DNA of 64,000 nucleotides from the NCBI GenBank assembly GCA_014843695.1, contig CM026390.1, positions 11,882,904-11,946,903 of the forward strand, read 5' to 3'. Below, one piece after another: positions 49,001 to 60,100 of the stretch. Position 1 is the stretch's first letter. The number at the start of each line of letters is the position of its first letter. The position numbers and the translations under genes were made by a program. Below the pieces are notes generated by a model that saw only the letters and a program-made list of their open reading frames with translations, did no database searches and was not told where the DNA came from. Source of the DNA: Archivesica marissinica. Taxonomy: Eukaryota; Mollusca; Bivalvia; Venerida; Vesicomyidae.

Positions 49001-50155
49001 TTCATATTGCATAAAACGTCAAATTCATATTGCATAAAACGCCAAATTCATATTGCATAAAACGCCAAATTCATATTGCATAAAACGCCAAATTCATATT
49101 GCATAAAACGCCAAATTCATATTGCATAAAACGTCAAATTCATATTGCATAAAATGCCAAATTCATATTGCATAAAACGCCAAATTCATATTGCATAAAA
49201 CGCCAAATTCATATTGCAACAGTGTCAAATTCATATTGCATAAAACGTCAAATTCATATTGCATAAAACGTCAAATTCATATTGCATAAAACGCCAAATT
49301 CATATTGCATAAAACGCCAAATTCATATTGCATAAAATGCCAAATTCATATTGCATAAAACGCCAAATTCATATTGCATAAAACGTCAAATTCATATTGC
49401 ATAAAACGCCAAATTCATATTGCAACAGTGTCAAATTCATATTGCATAAAACGTCAAATTCATATTGCATAAAACGTCAAATTCATATTGCATAAAACGC
49501 CAAATTCATATTGCATAAAACGCCAAATTCATATTGCATAAAATGCCAAATTCATATTGCATAAAACGCCAAATTCATATTGCATAAAACGTCAAATTCA
49601 TATTGCATAAAACGCCAAATTCATATTGCAACAGTGTCAAATTCATATTGCATAAAACGTCAAATTCATATTGCATAAAACGTCAAATTCATATTGCATA
49701 AAACGCCAAATTCATATTGCATAAAACGCCAAATTCATATTGCATAAAACGTCAAATTCATATTGCATAAAACGCCAAATTCATATTGCATAAAACGCCA
49801 AATTCATATTGCATAAAACGTCAAATTCATATTGCATAAAACGCCAAATTCATATTGCATAAAACGCCAAATTCATATTGCATAAAACGCCAAATTCATA
49901 TTGCATAAAACGCCAAATTCATATTGCATAAAACGTTTTTGATTCATATTGCATAAAACGCCAAATTCATATTGCATAAAACGCCAAATTCATATTGCAT
50001 AAAACGCCAAATTCATATTGCATAAAACGCCAAATTCATATTGCATAAAACGCCAAATTCATATTGCATAAAACGCCAAATTCATATTGCATAAAACGTC
50101 AAATTCATATTGCATAAAACGCCAAATTCATATTGCATAAAACGCCAAATTCATA
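46007..50155. repeat. 22/23-bp composite minisatellite (about 180 units)
   Basis: Two related units: GCAACAGTGTCAAATTCATA TT (22) dominates the left, GCATAAAACGTCAAATTCAT ATT (23, with GCC variant) the right from about 48840 on. Mixed blocks are duplicated at higher order. Displacement of about 1149 bases relates 46653-46880 to 47802-48030, and about 1123 bases relates 47159 onward to 48282 onward. The reading frames of up to 242 codons are artefacts. Confidence 0.96.
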
Positions 50156-50215
50156 TTCTGTTTTTCAAAGAATACTATTTGTTTCAGGCTACACATAGAG
50201 AAATGATGAACTTAC

Positions 50216-50366
50216 TTTGAGTTCATTGGAGATACCCTTATGTTTGAGTGTAGCTGCATTCTTGGCTGTAATACCATAGTCCCACCCACAGAAGACACGA
50301 GTCACGTAGTAGAAGTCAAATGCTCCGCTACCTTCTACATAATTCGTCTTGTATGACTTAGATATG
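50216..50366 (-). CDS. TMC exon 4: intracellular loop after TM2
   Basis: 151 bases, acceptor TTGCAG, donor AAA|GTAAGT. One base completes a serine codon from exon 3, then 50 codons follow: ISKSYKTNYVEGSG, then FYYVTRVFCGWDYGITAKNA, ending KHKGISNELK in phase 0. The VF.GWD(Y/F)..T...A...K motif lies in the long cytoplasmic loop between TM2 and TM3 of TMC proteins. The intron that follows runs into the 22/23-bp array, which starts about 60 bases downstream and shows no resemblance to the exon or its donor. Confidence 0.93.
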
Positions 50367-50369
50367 CTG

Positions 50370-52073
50370 CAAACATGACATAAAAATATATTTTTATACT
50401 CAAACTGACAATTTATGCCATTTTGTCTTCAAATTAGTGGAGGAAGATCCTGACCCCCTTCAGGAACAGGGCTGGGGCTAGGGGGTGAATTGGGGGAAAT
50501 AGACTTCCTGTGCTGCCCCATTTCTCCTTTTTTGAGCTCATTGAGAACTTGTTTCATATACTATTAGATAATATAGAAGACCCTTGAACCTAGTCGACAA
50601 ATATCTCAAATATAAACCTTAAACTTCTCCATATCTGGAGAGCCAAGGTTATGTCCCCCCTACCCCCCTGAGATCGCAGGGCATGCAGGTAGTACTATCG
50701 ACAAATACACAGCTAACTGAGAAGGTAAATAAGTCATGAAATGGATATAGACATGTCAGGAGATCATGGTTTGGTGACTTTCAGGCTTTACGAAATGTTC
50801 AACATTACCCGGTCAGCTAACAAAACGAGTTATATACAAAAATGTTTGTAAATGTCTGAGGTTTGTCACACATGCGGCATAAATTGACATAAATCGTGGC
50901 GTTCCGAGAAATCCAAGATGGCATCCAAAATGGCCACCATAAATTGATAGTCTACTTAATGGACTATAAATGGTCCAGAAATTTACATTTTGTTATTTTA
51001 TTTAATTTTTTTGTATTCATGTGTAAGAATTATACATTGTCAATTGGATTTTATGCCATTTTTCAAAGATATTATTGTACCATTTAGGAAAATAATGCAA
51101 ATTTACCGATTAAAATGGTCAAATTTAAGGGTTGGGGGTGGTATTTTAAATTTTAGCTCCGAGCCTTTGATGTAAATCATGTGTAAGTATGTTTAAAATG
51201 AAAGTGTAGATCAAAACTAATTAAAATAATGGCTTCTTGGTAGAAAACAGATGAAAATTATGACTGGGTACAGTTGCCCCTCAAAATAGTGGTCCTATAA
51301 GCTAATAGTCACCTAACCATCTCATTATGCATAAAGGCTGACCTCACACAATTCTGTACTTGTTATTTGGGCTTAAAATATCTACACACCCGCGTCACTG
51401 CTTGCCATTGCATGCCTCGCCTCCATGGGGCTATTGACTACGTAAACACCAGTGGAAAGCATTGGTAAGCATAGGTTGATCATAGTCATGTATGGGTAAC
51501 TATGGTGTGTCCATGAGAAACCATTTGCAAACTATACATAACTTTGTCGTGATGAAAAGTTTCGTGATCCGAAAAACAAACATTTTTGGCACGTATTGGC
51601 ATAAACTTTATTTATTTTACAACGATTGCAAAGCAAGTTTCAACAACTTGTGATGGTATTGTGTGCATGTTACAATAATGTCTCTGTAACGTGTGCATGT
51701 AGTTAATTAGTTTAAATTTTATTTATTTTACAACGATTGTGAAGCAAGTTTTAACAACTTATATTAATCACTCTCATTGGCGCGGATGAAAGCGTAAATG
51801 TGGTAATTCGTCTGGGAGGAAACCGGAGTACCCGGAGAAAACCCACCTGTCCGATCTGGCGACCACCGTACCATCTCACATACTTCCCAGTCCGAGGATC
51901 AAACCCGGGTTGCATTGGTGAGAAGCGAGCGCGCTAACCACTGTGCTAATCGGACGTGTCTACATTGAACAATGCGGACATGTTCATGTCCAAAATGTGT
52001 GCATGTGTCATTGTGGCTTTATATACAGGTTGATTTAATAGATGTGACTGCTAGCACAGGTGCAGTATATTAC
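50370..52073. other. Intron 3 sequence
   Basis: Mostly unique; includes the SINE at 51605-51958. Open frames at 50896-51175 show no protein similarity that I recognise. Confidence 0.55.
51605..51958 (-). mobile_element. SINE (family 5), minus strand, with repeated tail
   Basis: Minus-strand read: GTCCGATTAGCACAGTGGTT, TTGATCCTCGGACTGGGAAG, CCGGGTACTCCGGTTTCCTC, then the tail ATATAAGTTGTTAAAACTTG. The tail with ACTAATTAACTACATGCACA occurs again further on (51600-51700), suggesting a second nested tail fragment. Confidence 0.85.
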
Positions 52074-52222
52074 CTTAAAGCTAATATGATGAGACAGAGC
52101 AGGTAATATCCTCCGCATGTGAACAGATAGGCATACTTCATATTGTAGTACAAGTCCTCCGCGATACTGAACGTCTCGTACGTGTAGTAGCCATAATATA
52201 GCTCCGTCTGCTCAAACCAACC
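52074..52222 (-). CDS. TMC exon 3: extracellular loop and TM2
   Basis: 149 bases, acceptor TTTCAG, donor AAG|GTAATA. It opens in phase 0 and leaves two bases for the next codon. The protein starts GWFEQTELYYGYYTYETFSI, directly continuing LLTGA of exon 2, then YYNMKYAYLFTCGGYYLLCL and a hydrophobic end IILAL, which is TM2. The tyrosine-rich YYGYY(T) loop followed by YNM..AYLFT is typical of this family. The donor is weaker than its neighbours (GTAATA). Confidence 0.93.
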
Positions 52223-52277
52223 CTGAAATTGTGATGCATGTTATGATGACTTACCTTGTTCATAATTAATGACAAAA

Positions 52278-52537
52278 CCGTCTCCATGGCCTAGTGGTTA
52301 AGGCGTCCGCCTATGAAGCGGAAGGTCGAAGGTTCGAATCTCGCCAGGGGTTCGTTCTGATATGGCCGGTTGGTGAACCGCCAGCTAGTTAAATAATGGT
52401 TACTGATTGTCTACCAGCCTGGCGCCTGGCATACAAGCATAGGATTCGGGAAGTACTGATGTTCATAAAAAGAGGTGTCTCATAAGTCAGAAATGGCTGA
52501 CCCTTTAAATTGGGGTGACACTATAATAAACAAACAC
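52278..52537 (+). mobile_element. SINE (family 4), plus strand
   Basis: A box CATGGCCTAGTGGTTAAGGC, B box GAAGGTTCGAATCTCGCCAG, body with GAACCGCCAGCTAGTTAAAT and CTCATAAGTCAGAAATGGCT, end GACACTATAATAAACAAACA. It lies about 55 bases upstream of the exon 3 acceptor. Confidence 0.92.
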
Positions 52538-52675
52538 TTTTTATATTGTTATACAAGTCTGTATGACATAACTTTGCTTGTATTCAATGTAATACAATCT
52601 ACTCATAATCCTTGTAATTTGTAAATACAGACAAACCTGTGTTAGTGGTCACCTCTATTAAGCAGCCAACCTGTA

Positions 52676-52917
52676 TTAACCCATTCAACACCAAGTAACT
52701 CACATGGACTGGTCCATGATATTCATAAACCAATAAATGAATCAGAAAATCACATTTGGACAAGTTCATTTATCAAAATGGGTAATTATGTCTAAAAATA
52801 GTCATATCACTGGCAAAAAGTGCAGATCCTGATGAGACGGCTCGTCACGAGCCGGCTCATCTGGATCTACACTTTTTTGTAAGCCAATTTAGAGGTCTGT
52901 GGTGTTGAAAGGGTTAA
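52676..52917. mobile_element. TTAA-type MITE, copy 3
   Basis: TTAACCCATTCAACACC to GGTGTTGAAAGGGTTAA. Its interior is very like copy 4 (GACGGCTCGTCACGAGCCGG). It is inserted in another repeat: TATTAAGCAGCCAACCTGTA on the left continues as AAGCAGCCAGTTAACATATT on the right. Confidence 0.92.
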
Positions 52918-53044
52918 GCAGCCAGTTAACATATTCCCAATGTGCTGTTTTATTAAACATTTGACCTCTATTAAGCAACCATCTGTGCTAAGCAGCCACT
53001 TTCTCGCAAAAATGGCGTGCTTAATAGCAAAATTCCAAGATATG

Positions 53045-53102
53045 TATGGAGATACAGTTGCATATACACATACAAGTATGTCTCTATGTGTGAAAGGGTT
53101 AA
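53045..53102. mobile_element. TTAA MITE terminus next to the exon 2 donor
   Basis: Ends TCTATGTGTGAAAGGGTTAA at 53102, ten bases from the exon 2 donor GT. The opposite end was not found with confidence, so this is a fragment. Confidence 0.5.
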
Positions 53103-53114
53103 TAAAGTACTCAC

Positions 53115-53389
53115 AGCACCAGTGAGCAGCTCCTTCCCTGTAAATGACACATTTTGATTGTAAGTTTTCGCCCCCTGTACCGTATGCTTGTAAAAAAAAT
53201 CTGCGGCAGAACGACGAACGCGAATGTTAACACAAACACAGGAATGTTGATATAGAACAGCCACTTGAGGAACAGGAAGTAAGAGAGGACGCCGGTACCG
53301 AAGTGACCCTCTATCTTCTTCATGTGACCCCTCCATAGCTTCAGGAAGTAACCAAATTCTGCCAGATTATACTTGAAATGCTTCCATCT
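53115..53389 (-). CDS. TMC exon 2: FGTG motif, TM1 and first loop; carries a 1-base frameshift
   Basis: Acceptor TTTCAG, start in phase 0. The first part reads RWKHFKYNLAEFGYFLKLW, then the diagnostic KKIEGHFGTGVLSYFLFLKW and a strongly hydrophobic TM1 ending VVLPQIFF. The 3' part is coded in another frame (NQNVSFTGKELLTGA) and reaches a consensus donor GCT|GTGAGT. The two halves are separated by a run of eight T (8 A at 53191-53198 on the plus strand). Nine T would make the exon 276 bases, exactly 92 codons and phase 0 to 0, as exon 3 requires; it is 275. A homopolymer undercall in a long-read assembly is the simplest reading, a true mutation the alternative. A TTAA MITE end lies about 10 bases inside the following intron. 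Confidence 0.92.
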
Positions 53390-53507
53390 CTGAAATGATA
53401 ACTCAATATTTACATTTGAAATGATAACACAATATATACATTTACACCTTCATCTTCAATGCCATCACACATCACGTTACCACAAGTAATACGAAACGAG
53501 AAATGTG

Positions 53508-53650
53508 AATCTCGACCAGGATTCAAACAATCTCGACCAGGATTCAAACAATCTCGACCAGGATTCAAACAATCTCGACTCTCGACCAGGATTCAAACAA
53601 TCTCGACTCTCGACCAGGATTCAAACAATCTCGATCAGGATTCAAACATC
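53508..53650. repeat. Short 21/27-bp tandem repeat (about 6 units)
   Basis: ATCTCGACCAGGATTCAAACA repeated, twice with an extra CTCGACT-like insertion. It lies in intron 1, about 120 bases upstream of the exon 2 acceptor. Confidence 0.9.
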
Positions 53651-54480
53651 AGACTTTTGGATTACTGTATGATCAATCTTAAAATTGACTACACCGGGGT
53701 GAATACAAACATAAACTACTATGTGTGTGTTACATTTATTTATCGTCGCTACCGGTTGCCCATAAGAATTGTAATATAAAATAAGGGGAAGTAGTTATAA
53801 CTGTAATTTTAATCTCTCTCTGAAACAATGTAGCAACAACTATAACGATAACACTTAAACACTCGACCAGAACTACATAGACATACGTTTTTATTATATG
53901 TTGACATCTACACGAAGTAATACACTCTCATTCAAACTGTTCAAGCAACTACGTATCATCTACCAGATGTAAGTTATAATACACTAACCAGGTAACGTAT
54001 GTATTGGTGATTAACAGATATTATTAGCACGTTGTTAAAATTCATTTGTGATTGGTATGATTATCATTAGTCAAATAATGTTTCAAATGTGCTACCAACA
54101 CATCGCTAAATGTAATAAAAACACAAATGTATTTGCATAACTCAAATGAGTGTGTATTGCTTCGTGTATGCATGTGCTAAAACATAAATATGAGCATTAA
54201 ATTGAATCAAAGTTTGAACATAAACTGGAAATAAACTTAACAGTCAAAAACAACTTAACGTCTCCACCAGTACACATGACAGAAATATGATTTTACAATT
54301 AATTATAAAGAAAAATGTCAATTCTAATGCCATTACGAATGGTAACGTAGTGTATCATGTTTGAATTGTTTTTTAAATACACTGTATACATAACCATTAC
54401 TACCTCTTTGCTTTTTGTAACAAAGCAGGTGAAATGAGTTAGATAGAAGTGTAACACATACAACGATTGGTTTAAGCTAG
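53651..54480. other. Intron 1 sequence
   Basis: AT-rich. GGTAACGTATGTATT at 53991-54005 may be the left terminus of the element carrying the pseudogene at 54484-55190. Nothing else recognised. Confidence 0.5.
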
Positions 54481-54483
54481 TCT

Positions 54484-55233
54484 CTAGTTGTTGGTATTTC
54501 TCATTTGGAATAAACTAGAGATCTTCTTCTCCTCGTCGCGATCTAGTTTGAAATATCTGGCTGATTTCCCAGATGCCGAAAGAGTGTGTACAGTGCACAA
54601 TATATCAGCACCATCCACCCAAATACAGTCTTTATGCTGAGGCCAATTGAACAACTGTTTAGCATGTTTCATCAAGTTTACCTCAATTTCATCATCTCCA
54701 ATATCTGTACTAATCACCTGTCCGATGTACCACTTGTTCTCATAGACAGCTGCTACATAGTTACCAATGTCAACAGTCACGGGAGTAGCTGTCGTGTTGG
54801 TATCAGCTGTTTCTTCAGGGGGAGTGGCATCGCTAGTGTTGGTATCAGCTGTTTCTTCAGGGGGAGTGGCATCGCTAGTGTTGGTATCAGCTGTTTCTTC
54901 AGGGGGAGTGGCATCGCTAGTGTTGGTATCGTGTTTTTGGGGGGTGGTGTGTGTTGGTTGGCTGTATCGTTAGGGAGAACGATATCATGATGGATGGTAT
55001 CATCAACGGACATTGGTTCGACGACTCTCTCATTGCTTGACTGTACGGCTGCTGTAGCTGTGCTTGACAATACCTGTTCTATCCAACTATTACAGTATTG
55101 TCCGCCGAGACAGGTTACACAATAGCAAGACGTATCTCGTGTCATAAGCTTGTTGACGGAGTTGGTTATTCCAACGGCATGCAGCTTCATGGTACCTTTT
55201 AATGGTTTTGCAGTAATTGATACATACGTTACC
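54484..55233 (-). pseudogene. Transposon-derived protein, C-terminal part, frameshifted
   Basis: The upstream frame starts MKLHAVGITNSVNKL (55190) with a Cys-rich CYCVTCLGGQYC motif, then an acidic linker. A second frame gives DIGNYVAAVYENKWYIGQVI, then FNWPQHKDCIWV and DILCTV, ending near KISSLFQ. Cys-rich stretches followed by a Y(V/I)A..Y...WY(I/L)G.V...FHWP...D.CWV domain recur in invertebrate transposon-related proteins, as far as I remember. The two frames meet at a C6/A5 homopolymer (near 54935-54945), where one base change would rejoin them. Three 42-base repeats lie in the linker. Similar terminal words GGTAACGTATGTAT (53991) and ATACATACGTTACC (55220) may be its TIRs. Confidence 0.55.
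54793..54930 (-). repeat. Three 42-bp repeats in the pseudogene linker
   Basis: Plus-strand unit GTGTTGGTATCAGCTGTTTC, TTCAGGGGGAGTGGCATCGC, TA. In the frame that leads into the C-terminal domain each unit reads DTNTSDATPPEETA, a plausible acidic linker; in the upstream frame it reads LIPTLAMPLPLKKQ. Confidence 0.9.
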
Positions 55234-55554
55234 AGTTGATTTAGCAGCCCTGCAGCTTAAATGACATTGCATTTTATTGCTGATGTGCTGATAATTATGC
55301 AGCAAGGTACTTGTCATGAAATGCATCCATAAACATTATAAATGATGTTCAACACAACATCTATTTAGACCCCAATGGTATTACTTAGGCATATCAATAT
55401 GCACAGTGTTTATCATTCATGATACACGGTACACGGTATTTAAACAAGCGATCTATTAAATTCTATCGCTGGAGTAGGTTTAATACATCAAGTGCATTGC
55501 ATCAAAACAAACATGTACACTCGAATTTGACAATAGACTGCTGCTAAAGTATAT

Positions 55555-55587
55555 GATACATACGTTACCAGTCGTAACGTATGTATC
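55555..55587. repeat. Palindrome GATACATACGTTACC...
   Basis: GATACATACGTTACC and its complement GTAACGTATGTATC face each other across four bases. The same word recurs at 53991, 55219 and about 55890-55904, so this is probably two transposon ends abutting. Confidence 0.6.
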
Positions 55588-56640
55588 AATACTTTATACA
55601 GCGAAACAGCAATATACATGTCAGCACACATATACACTACAAAGAATTGCCAACCCAGCAAAACAATAATCATGCATACCAAAGAAGGAATAACATCCTG
55701 GCACTTACCTCAATATCACCTTTCTGGAGCTGTGAAAATTACGACCGATTATTATTTTGCAAGGTGCATGTCACCTTCAGAATTGAATAAATGGTGGCGA
55801 GAGAACTACATAAAGGGTAAAGCTAGCATACACGGTGTTTATATGTACGTTTCGAATTAGTTTCGAACTAGTTGATATCGTATGTATCGGTAACGTATGT
55901 ATCATTTTGAATATTTATACCGTAGCTTCATACATTCCTATATCTGAAATAATTCCAATTTCTCAGCAAGTACTTAATGTTTGAAACATCTTCCATTACC
56001 ATTAACAATAAGACTCTAAGGTATGGTGTAGTTTGAACTGCCAATTTATGTTTGTTTATATTTGTTTATACCTCAAATAAAACCACAATTTACTATTGGC
56101 TATATTTTATTAACATTGCATGTTTGCAACAACAATTCTAACTGTATCTAGTACTAGACTTTTCACTAGTATGTCACTAAGCGTTCTGTCCTCTATTAAC
56201 TTAAAAACTAATTTTATATCAGGTAGCAGTCTACTAACTTAAAGTCTAGTCTCAGATGTAACTGAGTAACTAATTTGTCGAAACTAGTAACTTGTAAGTA
56301 ATTTATTAGTACTAAATAGATTGTTAAACTCACAAATTAGATGGAATGATTTTGATTTATAACTATATCAATTGCCCGATTAATAATCAATTATCTAATC
56401 GGTTTACCCGTCCGATTATTCCGATTAATTCATTAATGTGTGTTTCTTATTTGTAACAGAAGACTGGAAATATGTCAGACACAATTCTAATAAAATTCCA
56501 TGAGACTATTCCATATACATGTATCCAGAGTTTTCAGTTACAAATAACAAAAACACATTAATGAATTGTCGTCTGCTACAATTATTTTAAATTATTTATA
56601 CCTTTTATTTTACCCAGCATGCAGAGTTAAAATGCTAGTC
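55588..56640. other. Intron 1 sequence
   Basis: Contains an open frame of 80 codons (55618-55860, plus strand) ending just before another GTAACGTATGTATC word. I do not recognise the protein; it may belong to the small transposon bounded by these words. The rest is AT-rich with nothing recognised. Confidence 0.45.
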
Positions 56641-56642
56641 AA

Positions 56643-56850
56643 TTATTAGATTATACAAATTTGTTTTAGCTCGATAGTGAAACAAGTTCTTATAGCATTA
56701 ACGTAGTCACTCATTCTTGATTGAATCCATCGCTACGAGGGAGAGAGCAGCGGCAATGTAGATTTATTTGTTATGCCTAGCGACATGACAACTGTGGTCC
56801 TGACAAGGTTCAAACCCACAGCCTCTCGATTATGAGGCTAACACAATCAA
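56643..56850 (-). mobile_element. SINE family 1-like, minus strand
   Basis: Minus-strand read: tRNA-like head with GAGAGGCTGTGGGTTTGAAC, then GCCGCTGCTCTCTCCCTCGT, AGCGATGGATTCAATCAAGA and the tail TCGAGCTAAAACAAATTTGT. Confidence 0.75.
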
Positions 56851-56861
56851 ATATTCATTAA

Positions 56862-57067
56862 TTAACCCATTCAACACCAAGTAACCAATAAATGAATCAG
56901 AAAATCACATTTGGACAAGTTCATTTATCAAAATGGGTAATTATGTCTAAAAATAGTCATATCACTGGCAAAAAGTGCAGATCCTGATGAGACGGCTCGT
57001 GACGAGCTCATCTGGATCTACACTTTTTGTAAGCCTATTTAGAGGTCTGTGGTGTTGAAAGGGTTAA
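56862..57067. mobile_element. TTAA-type MITE, copy 4, next to the exon 1 donor
   Basis: TTAACCCATTCAACACC to GGTGTTGAAAGGGTTAA; it has lost about 35 bases (the CTCACATGGACTGG segment) compared with copy 3. Its right end lies 12 bases from the exon 1 GT. Confidence 0.92.
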
Positions 57068-57080
57068 GCTGTATACTTAC

Positions 57081-57156
57081 GATGCTGCAATTGTATTTAA
57101 AACTTTTCCATCGGGACACAGATTTTGGCTGTTTTCTCTTCAAGCTCATTTCACTC
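57081..57156 (-). CDS. TMC exon 1 of those visible (cytoplasmic segment before TM1)
   Basis: This 76-base exon has acceptor TTAG and donor ATC|GTAAGT. It begins with one base finishing a codon from an upstream exon, then encodes 25 residues, S-E-M-S-L-K-R-K-Q-P-K ending SRWKSFKYNCSI, and stops in phase 0. That matches exon 2, which starts in phase 0 with RWKHFKYN. Basic, aromatic-rich tracts of this kind precede the LW...KKIEGHFGTG motif in TMC proteins. An alternative AG three bases further in would drop one residue. It cannot be the first coding exon because it opens mid-codon. A TTAA-type MITE ends 12 bases downstream of its donor. Confidence 0.85.
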
Positions 57157-57189
57157 CTAATTAATATACAACATTACTTTTGTAAATAG

Positions 57190-60100
57190 TTTACACAGAC
57201 ATCCACCATCCTAACGGTATACACAAGCTTGCTTACACAGATATCCACCATCCTAACGGTATACACAATCTTGCTTACAGACATCCACCATCCTAACGGT
57301 ATACACAAGCTTGCTTACACAGACATCCACCATCCTAACGGTATACACAATCTTGCTTACAGACATCCACCATCCTAACGGTATACACAAGATTGCTTAC
57401 ACAGACATCCACCATCCTAACGGTATACACAATCTTGCTTACAGACATCCACCATCCTAACGGTATACACAATCTTGCTTACAGACATCCACCATCCTAA
57501 CGGTATACACAAGCTTGCTTACAGACATCCACCATCCTAACGGTATACACAATCTTGCTTACAGACATCCACCATCCTAACGGTATACACAAGCTTGCTT
57601 ACAGACATCCACCATCCTAACGGTATACACAAGCTTGCTTACAGACATCCACCATCCTAACGGTATACACAAGCTTGCTTACAGACATCCACCATCCTAA
57701 CGGTATACACAATCTTGCTTACAGACATCCACCATCCTAACGGTATACACAATCTTGCTTACAGACATCCACCATCCTAACGGTATACACAATCTTGCTT
57801 ACAGACATCCACCATCCTAACGGTATACACAAGCTTGCTTACAGACATCCACCATCCTAACGGTATACACAAGCTTGCTTACAGACATCCACCATCCTAA
57901 CGGTATACACAAGCTTGCTTACAGACATCCACCATCCTAACGGTATACACAAGCTTGCTTACAGACATCCACCATCCTAACGGTATACACAAGCTTGCTT
58001 ACACAGACATCCATCATCCTAACGGTATACACAAGCTTGCTTACAGACATCCACCATCCTAACGGTATACACAGCTTGCTTACAGACATCCACCATCCTA
58101 ACGGTATACACAAGCTTGCTTACAGACATCCACCATCCTAACGGTATACACAAGTTTGCTTACAGACATCCACCATCCTAACGGTATACACAAGCTTGCT
58201 TACAGACATCCATCATCCTAATGGTATACACAATCTTGCTTACAGACATCCACCATCCTAACGGTATACACAAGCTTGCTTACAGACATCCACCATCCTA
58301 ACGGTATACACAATCTTGCTTACAGACATCCACCATCCTAACGGTATACACAATCTTGCTTACAGACATCCACCATCCTAACGGTATACACAATCTTGCT
58401 TACAGACATCCACCATCCTAACGGTATACACAAGCTTGCTTACAGACATCCACCATCCTAACGGTATACACAATCTTGCTTACAGACATCCATCATCCTA
58501 ACGGTATACACAAGCTTGCTTACAGACATCCACCATCCTAACGGTATACACAATCGTGTTTACAGACATCCATCATCCTAACGGTATACACAATCTTGTT
58601 TACATACATCCACCATCTAACGGTATACACAATCTTGTTTACAGACATCCACCTAACGGTATACACAAGCTTGTTTACATACATCCACCATCCTAACGGT
58701 ATACACAATCTTGTTTACATACATCCACCTAACGGTATACACAATCTTGTTTACATACATCCACCTAACGGTATACACAATCTTGTTTACAGACATCCAC
58801 CATCCTAACGGTATACACAATCTTGCTTACAGACATCCATCATCCTAATGGTATACACAATCTTGCTTACACAGACATCCACCATCCTAACGGTATACAC
58901 AAGATTGCTTACAGACATCCACCATCCTAACGGTATACACAAGATTGCTTACAAGACATCCAATCCTAACGGTATACACAATCTTGCTTACAGACATCCA
59001 CCTAACGGTATACACACTCTTGCTTACAGACATCCACCTAACGGTATACACAAGCTTGCTTACAGACATCCACCATCCTAACGGTATACACAATCTTGCT
59101 TACAGACATCCACCATCCTAACGGTATACACAATCTTGCTTACAGACATCCACCATCCTAACGGTATACACAAGCTTGCTTACAGACATCCACCATCCTA
59201 ACGGTATACACAATCTTGCTTACAGACATCCACCATCCTAACGGTATACACAATCTTGCTTACAGACATCCACCATCCTAACGGTATACACAATCTTGCT
59301 TACAGACATCCACCATCCTAACGGTATACACAAGCTTGCTTACAGACATCCACCATCCTAACGGTATACACAAGCTTGCTTACAGACATCCACCATCCTA
59401 ACGGTATACACAAGCTTGCTTACAGACATCCACCATCCTAACGGTATACACAAGCTTGCTTACAGAATCCACCATCCTAACGGTATACACAATCTTGTTT
59501 ACAGACATCCACCATCCTAACGGTATACACAATCTTGTTACAGACATCCACCCTAACGGTATACACAATCTTGCTTACAGACATCCACCATCCTAACGGT
59601 ATACACAAGCTTGCTTACACAGATCCATCATCCTAACGGTATACACAAGCTTGCTTACAGACATCCACCATCCTAACGGTATACACAAGCTTGCTTACAG
59701 ACATCCACCATCCTAACGGTATACACAAGCTTGCTTACAGACATCCACCATCCTAACGGTATACACAAGTTGCTTACAGACATCCACCATCCTAACGGTA
59801 TACACAAGCTTGCTTACAGACATCCATCATCCTAATGGTATACACAATCTTGCTTACAGACATCCACCATCCTAACGGTATACACAAGCTTGCTTACAGA
59901 CATCCACCATCCTAACGGTACACACAATCTTGCTTACAGACATCCACCATCCTAACGGTATACACAATCTTGCTTACAGACATCCACCATCCTAACGGTA
60001 TACACACTCTTGCTTACAGACATCCATCATCCTAACGGTATACACAAGCTTGCTTACAGACATCCACCATCCTAACGGTATACACAATCTTGCTTACAGA

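Larger units (their letters stand above)
2813..57156 (-). other. TMC (transmembrane channel-like) family gene, 13 exons, both ends missing
   Basis: TMC proteins are multi-pass membrane proteins. Some members form mechanotransduction channels; the roles of the TMC4-8 group are less clear. Joining the 13 exons listed separately gives 1653 coding bases with the family's landmarks in order: a basic RWK-rich stretch, KKIEGHFGTG before TM1, FTGKELLTG, YNMKYAYLFT, ELYINMTR, FIGQQIYRLVIVDFIF, LNLIYSQALCWLG, IKLFIIFYVK, NCKPSLRPWRAS, CGPFRN, and HKEMVILLRQQL at the end. The RPWRA and CGPF motifs suggest the TMC5/6/7/8 side of the family rather than TMC1/2/3; this is from memory, not from a tree. Phases agree at every junction. 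The 5' exons lie past 64000 and the last exon was not found. Exon 2 is one base short, so this is either an assembly error or a very young pseudogene; the open reading frames elsewhere favour an active gene. Confidence 0.9.

Noticed and set aside
45990..50216. 22/23-bp array as another donor-derived array of exon 4
   Set aside because: It starts about 60 bases from the donor and its unit has no similarity to the exon 4 end or to GTAAGTTCATC.
54484..55190. Additional TMC exon between exons 1 and 2
   Set aside because: The protein resembles transposon-related domains, not TMC, and exons 1 and 2 already join in phase.
53340..57156. RWKSFKYN (exon 1) and RWKHFKYN (exon 2) as a recent exon duplication or mutually exclusive exons
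   Set aside because: Phases make them consecutive, and as I recall TMC family members have two successive basic/aromatic KYS/KYN motifs at this place, so the pair is the normal structure.
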